Origin: a virus
Virus record (IMG/VR): IMGVR_UViG_3300008114_000277
Span: 1-33,038 of that record
Reading direction: 5' to 3' (one strand)
DNA length: 33,038 nt
The notes beneath the pieces were generated by a model that had not been told where the DNA came from, searched no databases, and saw only the letters and a list, made by a program, of their open reading frames with translations. This document shows, in pieces, positions 32,857 to 33,038 of this stretch. The position numbers were made by a program, and so were the translations under genes. Position 1 is the first letter of the stretch, and every line of letters begins with the position of its first letter.

Positions 32857-32862
32857 ATCGAT

Positions 32863-32870
32863 GATATATA
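32863..32870 (+). promoter_or_regulatory. GATATATA promoter-like motif before the 32884 gene
   Basis: GATATATA followed by GAG, 21 bases (start to ATG) before 32884, in a 27-base gap. It shares TATATAGAG with the element before 8172. Confidence 0.42.
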
Positions 32871-32883
32871 GAGAATACGTTTT

Positions 32884-33038
32884 ATGACAAAGCACATTCT
32901 TTCTTACGATTCTTTCCTCACCAACGGGGTGAATGAGTCCGATGGGTTCGGAACTCTCCCATTTTTGGAGAAAAGAACCGGCAACATCTACAACTACTTT
33001 TTCAAGGTTGAAGATGAGGATCAGAGCGAGAATTGCTT
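32884..33038 (+). CDS. Hypothetical protein, 3' end outside window
   Basis: An open frame from ATG 32884 to the right edge, 51 complete codons (MTKHILSYDSFLTNG...). It contains GFGTLPFLEKRTGNIYNYFF and an acidic EDEDQSE segment. It is in the same frame as the upstream phosphoesterase, separated by two TAG codons and a promoter-like element, so it is treated as a separate gene. Family not recognised. Confidence 0.62.
   Translation, partial: MTKHILSYDSFLTNGVNESDGFGTLPFLEKRTGNIYNYFFKVEDEDQSENC

Noticed and set aside
1-33038. tRNA genes or a suppressor tRNA
   Set aside because: I looked in the intergenic gaps and saw no cloverleaf or T-loop GTTCRA-type signature. Most gaps are too short. A covariance-model scan would be decisive.

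Overview
The window is a segment of a large tailed-phage genome of T4-like (myovirus) type. The evidence is a run of big virion-structural genes followed by a recognisable T4-type replication and recombination block: a gp32-like single-stranded-DNA-binding protein, a gp61-like zinc-finger/TOPRIM primase, a UvsY-like protein and a UvsW helicase. PhoH, a RuvC-fold nuclease, a gp19-like tail tube protein and a gp7-like baseplate protein are also present. The DNA is AT-rich, genes are tightly packed and often overlap by 1-4 bases, and nearly all lie on the + strand (phoH is the exception). Almost no start has a Shine-Dalgarno sequence; A/T-rich leaders dominate, which fits a Bacteroidota host (inference). 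I see no tRNA, CRISPR, insertion sequence, integrase or bacterial housekeeping gene.

Layout. 1-634: 3' end of a structural gene with a PKD-like domain. 631-1320: phoH on the minus strand, divergent from a fibre-like gene at 1367. 2299-13643: three very large virion genes, with the 736-codon first gene carrying an in-frame TAG. 13647-18404: three tandem collagen-like fibre paralogues of about 500 aa, the middle one split by a +1 frameshift. 18454-19492: a coiled-coil protein and a membrane-anchored, spanin-like protein. 19492-23784: a 711-aa structural protein with an apparently shifted C-terminal tail, a tail tube protein, small proteins and a jelly-roll (C1q-like) domain protein. 23800-28867: RuvC-like nuclease, gp32, terminator, primase, small ORF, UvsY-like protein and UvsW. 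28919-33038: an unknown gene, a nucleotidyltransferase-ligase fused to a degenerate HIGH-type domain, an HTH-metallophosphoesterase, and the start of one more gene.

How it fits together. The left two thirds builds the tail, baseplate and host-contact fibres. The right third handles recombination-dependent DNA replication and nucleic-acid repair. A recurrent GATATATA-type motif in the short intergenic gaps is a candidate phage promoter element.

The most unusual feature is that three virion genes are each interrupted in a way that leaves coding sequence open on both sides: an in-frame amber at 2422, a +1 shift near 16293, and an ATC-TAG...ATC arrangement at 21622-21635 resembling a miniature T4 gene 60 bypass site. 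Sequencing or assembly error must be excluded first. If the interruptions are real, they point to recoding or to decay and variation of host-contact genes.
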